9,312 nt of DNA from Acetobacteraceae bacterium (lineage in GTDB: Bacteria; Pseudomonadota; Alphaproteobacteria; Acetobacterales; Acetobacteraceae): positions 1-9,312 of the forward strand of contig JANXRT010000257.1 in the NCBI GenBank assembly GCA_025356735.1, given 5' to 3'. Positions 7,348 through 9,312 of this stretch are shown here, one piece after another (within the stretch, counting starts at the first letter, position 1; each line of letters opens with the position of its first letter). Position numbers and translations under genes: made by a program. A model generated the notes under the pieces. It was not told where the DNA came from. It made no database searches and was given only the letters and a program-made list of their open reading frames with translations.

Positions 7348-7385
7348 AGCCTGATGACATTGGATAGAAACATCATCAGGCTCTA
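7345..7385. repeat. 13-bp perfect inverted repeat at the argG 3' end, terminator or dispersed palindrome
   Basis: TAGAGCCTGATGA (7345-7357) pairs perfectly with TCATCAGGCTCTA (7373-7385) around a 15-base loop. The argG stop is the first three bases of the stem. The stem could end argG transcription, but a T-rich stretch (TTGTTTTATC) appears only several bases later. Long palindromes starting AGAGC and ending GCTCT are a known style of alphaproteobacterial dispersed intergenic repeat, so both roles are possible. Confidence 0.65.
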
Positions 7386-7400
7386 GGAGCTTGTTTTATC

Positions 7401-7445
7401 GATCATTTTACGACTTTGGATGAAGTATCCAAAGCCATAATGATC
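7401..7445. repeat. Second imperfect hairpin downstream of argG
   Basis: Outer arms GATCATT (7401-7407) and AATGATC (7439-7445) enclose inner arms CTTTGGAT (7414-7421) and ATCCAAAG (7427-7434), with a 5-base loop and a small internal loop between the arm pairs. It lies 15 bases after the first hairpin. Its AT-rich sequence differs from the region's coding DNA. TTTGGATGAA here resembles TTGGATAGAA in the first hairpin's loop, which hints at one composite element. Confidence 0.6.
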
Positions 7446-7475
7446 TAGCTGGCAACCACGCAATTTGTTGCAAAT

Positions 7476-7504
7476 CGCGCCAGTTCGGACCGCGCCAGAT
7501 CGGA
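7476..7504. repeat. Tandem 15-bp direct repeat upstream of the porin
   Basis: CGCGCCAGTTCGGA (7476-7489) and CGCGCCAGATCGGA (7491-7504) match at 13 of 14 positions with a 15-bp period. They lie 110-138 bases before the porin start. A regulator site is possible; no known box is recognised. Confidence 0.5.
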
Positions 7505-7549
7505 TCAAGTTCCCGTTAATTAGACTCGCTTAACCGAATTGCCTTCAGT

Positions 7550-7582
7550 CCGTCACTGAACTGTCTCCGGCCCTCGTCTAAA
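7550..7582 (+). promoter_or_regulatory. Pho-box-like element and putative -10 of the porin promoter
   Basis: CCGTCAC (7550-7556), four bases, then CTGTCTC (7561-7567) match the PhoB half-site CTGTCAT at 5 of 7 positions each, with the canonical 4-base gap. A -10-like TCTAAA (7577-7582) follows at about the right distance for a PhoB-activated promoter, where the box takes the place of the -35. The downstream gene belongs to the phosphate-selective porin family, which supports the reading, but short matches of this quality can occur by chance. Confidence 0.4.
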
Positions 7583-7604
7583 TGTTGCGGCGCAACAGAT
7601 TTAG
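7578..7604 (+). promoter_or_regulatory. Strong dyad covering the porin leader and part of its ribosome-binding site
   Basis: CTAAAT-GTTGCG (7578-7589) is mirrored by CGCAAC (7591-7596) and ATTTAG (7599-7604), around one central base and with a 2-base bulge. The 3' arm reaches into AGGA (7603-7606), the ribosome-binding site 7 bases before the ATG at 7614. In RNA the hairpin could mask translation; in DNA it could be an operator. If transcription starts near 7589, most of the 5' arm is absent from the RNA and the operator reading is favoured. Confidence 0.5.
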
Positions 7605-7613
7605 GACCTCTCT

Positions 7614-9188
7614 ATGCCGTCGTTTTCGACATCCCGGAGCGTGCTCCTGGTTTCAACCATTCTTTGCGGGGTTGGCGCGACAACGGCTGGCTGGGCGCAG
7701 GATGCCTCACGCATCGATGCCATTCAGCAGCAGATCAACGCGCTGCAGAACGAGTTGCGGCAGATGAAGGGCGAGCTCTCCAGGCGTGATGGGCAGGTCC
7801 GCGCAGCGCAGGAACAAGCCAGCCGCGCGCGCGCCGACGCCAGGCAGGCGCAGACCAACGCCGCCGAGGCCAAGGAGCAGTCGGCTGCGGCGCAAGCCAC
7901 GGCAACGGCTGCTCCGGCCGCCGAGGTAAAGCCGCCGCAGGCGACGCTCGCCATGAGGAACGGCAAGCCAACCTTCGCCTCGTCCGACGGCAAGTATTCG
8001 GTGTCCCTCGGCTTGCAGCTCAACTTCGACTTTGGCGGCTATTTCACCGGCACCACGCCGAACCCGAACAACCGGACCGCGACGCTGGCGCCGACTGGCG
8101 AAAATCTGCGCCGGCTGCGCATCCCGTTCCAGTTTCGCTACGAGGACATCACCGCCAACGTGACGCCGGATTTCGGTGGCTCTCCTGATGGCACCGTGAC
8201 GCTGTTCGAGGCCAATGTGAACTATACCGGCATCAAGCCGCTGACCTTCACGGCCGGCTACTTCAAGCCATGGTTGACGTTGGGCGACTCGACCAGCTCG
8301 CAGGACTTCGTGTTTCTGGAGCGGCCATCGATCGTCGAGATCTCCCGCAACGTCGCCGCCGGCGACACGCGGGCGAGCTTCGGCGTGCGCGGCTATGGCG
8401 AGCAGTGGTTCGCGGCGGGCTATCTGACCGGACAGAAATACGGCACCCAGGCCACCACCGCCTCGATCTACTCGCAGGAAGGCGGCACGCTGCGGCTCGC
8501 CGGGCGACCGGTGGCAACACCGGAATTCGATATCCATCTTGGCGTTTCAGCCTCCGACGCGTTCCATCTGACACGCAACCCTGGCGGCGGGCAGACGACT
8601 TCGCTGTCGGACTTCCCGGAGGCGCGTGCCGATCCGGTGCGGCTGATCAACACCGGCACCATCACCGGCGCCGACAGCGCTTACACCGTCGGGCCGGAGG
8701 TCGCATTCCGCTACAAGAATTTCCTGGTCGAGGGCGAATTCATCCATATCGGCGTGGACCGATCGCGCTTTGGTGCCACGCCGGCACCGAACCTCGGCTT
8801 CGACGGCGGCTACGCCCAGGCGAGCTGGATCATCACTGAGGAGACGCGCAAATACGATCCAAGCGAGGGTGCCTTCGTCCGACCGGTGCCCGCGCAGCCG
8901 TTTTCGCTGAAGGATGGCCACTGGGGTGCCTTCGAGGTCGCGGCCCGCTACAGCGCCACCGACCTCAACGCCAACAGCTCGCGAGGCGTGTTGCAGAACG
9001 TCTCCGGCGGGGTGTTCGGCGGCTACCAGCAGATTTTCTCCTTTGGGCTCAACTGGTACCTGAACAACAACTACCGGATCATGGCGGACTACTACATCAG
9101 CCAGGTCGACAAGCTCAGCACCGCCGGCACGGTGCAGAACGGGCAGAACTTCCAGGCCTTGCTATTCCGGTTGCAAGCAACCTACTGA
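7614..9188 (+). CDS. Outer-membrane porin, phosphate-selective O/P-like family
   Basis: A 524-residue outer-membrane beta-barrel resembling the Porin_O_P family (OprO/OprP of Pseudomonas), which passes phosphate or polyphosphate; specificity here is not proven. A signal peptide is visible: SRSVLLVSTILCGVGATTAGWA, cleaved probably after Ala28. Residues about 32-95 form a Gln/Ala-rich coiled coil (IDAIQQQINALQNELRQMKGEL and on), likely a periplasmic trimerisation stalk, followed by an Ala/Pro linker. The barrel starts near 115 (GKYSVSLGLQLNFDFGGYF) and shows alternating-residue strands to the end, including FTAGYFKPWLTLGDSTSSQDFVFLERP, typical of this family. The C-terminus ends in an aromatic residue (FRLQATY), as outer-membrane insertion requires. 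AGGA at 7603-7606 supports the start. Upstream lies a Pho-box-like element and a dyad. Confidence 0.88.
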   Translation: MPSFSTSRSVLLVSTILCGVGATTAGWAQDASRIDAIQQQINALQNELRQMKGELSRRDGQVRAAQEQASRARADARQAQTNAAEAKEQSAAAQATATAAPAAEVKPPQATLAMRNGKPTFASSDGKYSVSLGLQLNFDFGGYFTGTTPNPNNRTATLAPTGENLRRLRIPFQFRYEDITANVTPDFGGSPDGTVTLFEANVNYTGIKPLTFTAGYFKPWLTLGDSTSSQDFVFLERPSIVEISRNVAAGDTRASFGVRGYGEQWFAAGYLTGQKYGTQATTASIYSQEGGTLRLAGRPVATPEFDIHLGVSASDAFHLTRNPGGGQTTSLSDFPEARADPVRLINTGTITGADSAYTVGPEVAFRYKNFLVEGEFIHIGVDRSRFGATPAPNLGFDGGYAQASWIITEETRKYDPSEGAFVRPVPAQPFSLKDGHWGAFEVAARYSATDLNANSSRGVLQNVSGGVFGGYQQIFSFGLNWYLNNNYRIMADYYISQVDKLSTAGTVQNGQNFQALLFRLQATY

Positions 9189-9220
9189 CCGAGGCACAGA
9201 TGGGCGCAGGTCACGCCAAA

Positions 9221-9239
9221 GGGGCTTTACCTTAGCCCC
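9221..9239 (+). terminator. Weak stem-loop after the porin gene
   Basis: GGGGCT (9221-9226) pairs with AGCCCC (9234-9239) over a 7-base loop, 32 bases past the porin stop. No T-run follows, so termination may be weak or need Rho. Confidence 0.45.
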
Positions 9240-9285
9240 GGCGCCTCCTATCAGGGTCCGCCTGCGTAGGGTCGCCAGGCTGCCA

Positions 9286-9312
9286 TGGGGCGTCGCCAAG
9301 CGGTAAGGCAGC
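9286..9312 (+). tRNA. tRNA-Gln, 5' part only (cut by window end)
   Basis: TGGGGCG begins the acceptor stem, followed by TC and a D-arm with stem GCC/GGC around AAGCGGTAA. This matches bacterial tRNA-Gln, where the weak U1-A72 pair is an identity feature. The anticodon lies beyond the window, so TTG versus CTG cannot be told. A TAGGGT at 9267-9272 is placed where a -10 could be, but no -35 is visible. Confidence 0.8.

Noticed and set aside
7446..7613. Possible small gene between argG and the porin
   Set aside because: The short frame starting at 7582 is out of frame with the porin and overlaps its signal peptide; the region is better explained as regulatory.
7707..8537. 276-codon minus-strand open frame inside the porin gene
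   Set aside because: Arg/Gly-rich shadow of the porin coding strand, with no family resemblance.

Overview
The window is GC-rich chromosomal DNA from an alphaproteobacterium, most likely of the Acetobacteraceae/Rhodospirillales type. This rests on base composition, the style of the HslU, SufE, LOG and ArgG proteins, an alphaproteobacterial tRNA-Pro and tRNA-Gln, an O/P-type porin, and GC-rich palindromic repeats between genes. The lineage is inferred; no marker here settles genus. I see no phage, transposase, CRISPR array or secretion genes. Most of the window is ordinary core and metabolic sequence with one small toxin-antitoxin (TA) module.

Layout, left to right. Positions 1-734 hold the C-terminal part of hslU, the ATPase of the HslUV protease. 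Directly behind it is a TA pair (803-1407): an AbrB/MazE-type antitoxin and a Doc/Fic toxin overlapping by 4 bases, with a short palindrome at the putative promoter. Next come sufE (Fe-S cluster sulfur transfer) and, 9 bases on, an MFS transporter of the HcaT/LacY-like family. Convergent to these is a minus-strand pair, probably one transcript: a 6-phosphogluconate-dehydrogenase-like oxidoreductase with a DUF1932 C-terminus (5128-4283), then an iron-type alcohol dehydrogenase of the maleylacetate-reductase branch (4262-3087). The second enzyme appears to lack the usual metal-binding aspartate. Divergent from the pair is a LOG-family nucleotide hydrolase (5291-5902). The divergent spacer contains 17-bp phased repeats.

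A tRNA-Pro(CGG) with its own promoter and an unusual A at position 37 follows, then a palindromic repeat element, then argG. Behind argG are two large hairpins (7345-7445) and a 168-bp regulatory region with direct repeats, a Pho-box-like sequence and a strong dyad. This region leads into an outer-membrane porin of the phosphate-selective O/P family. The window ends in the first 27 bases of a tRNA-Gln.

The genes do not form one pathway. The functional groupings are the TA pair, the two dehydrogenases (substrate unknown), and the porin with its possible phosphate control. I found no clear new multi-gene system. The best leads are the regulatory repeats, the A37 tRNA-Pro, the substituted metal site and the argG-porin spacer.
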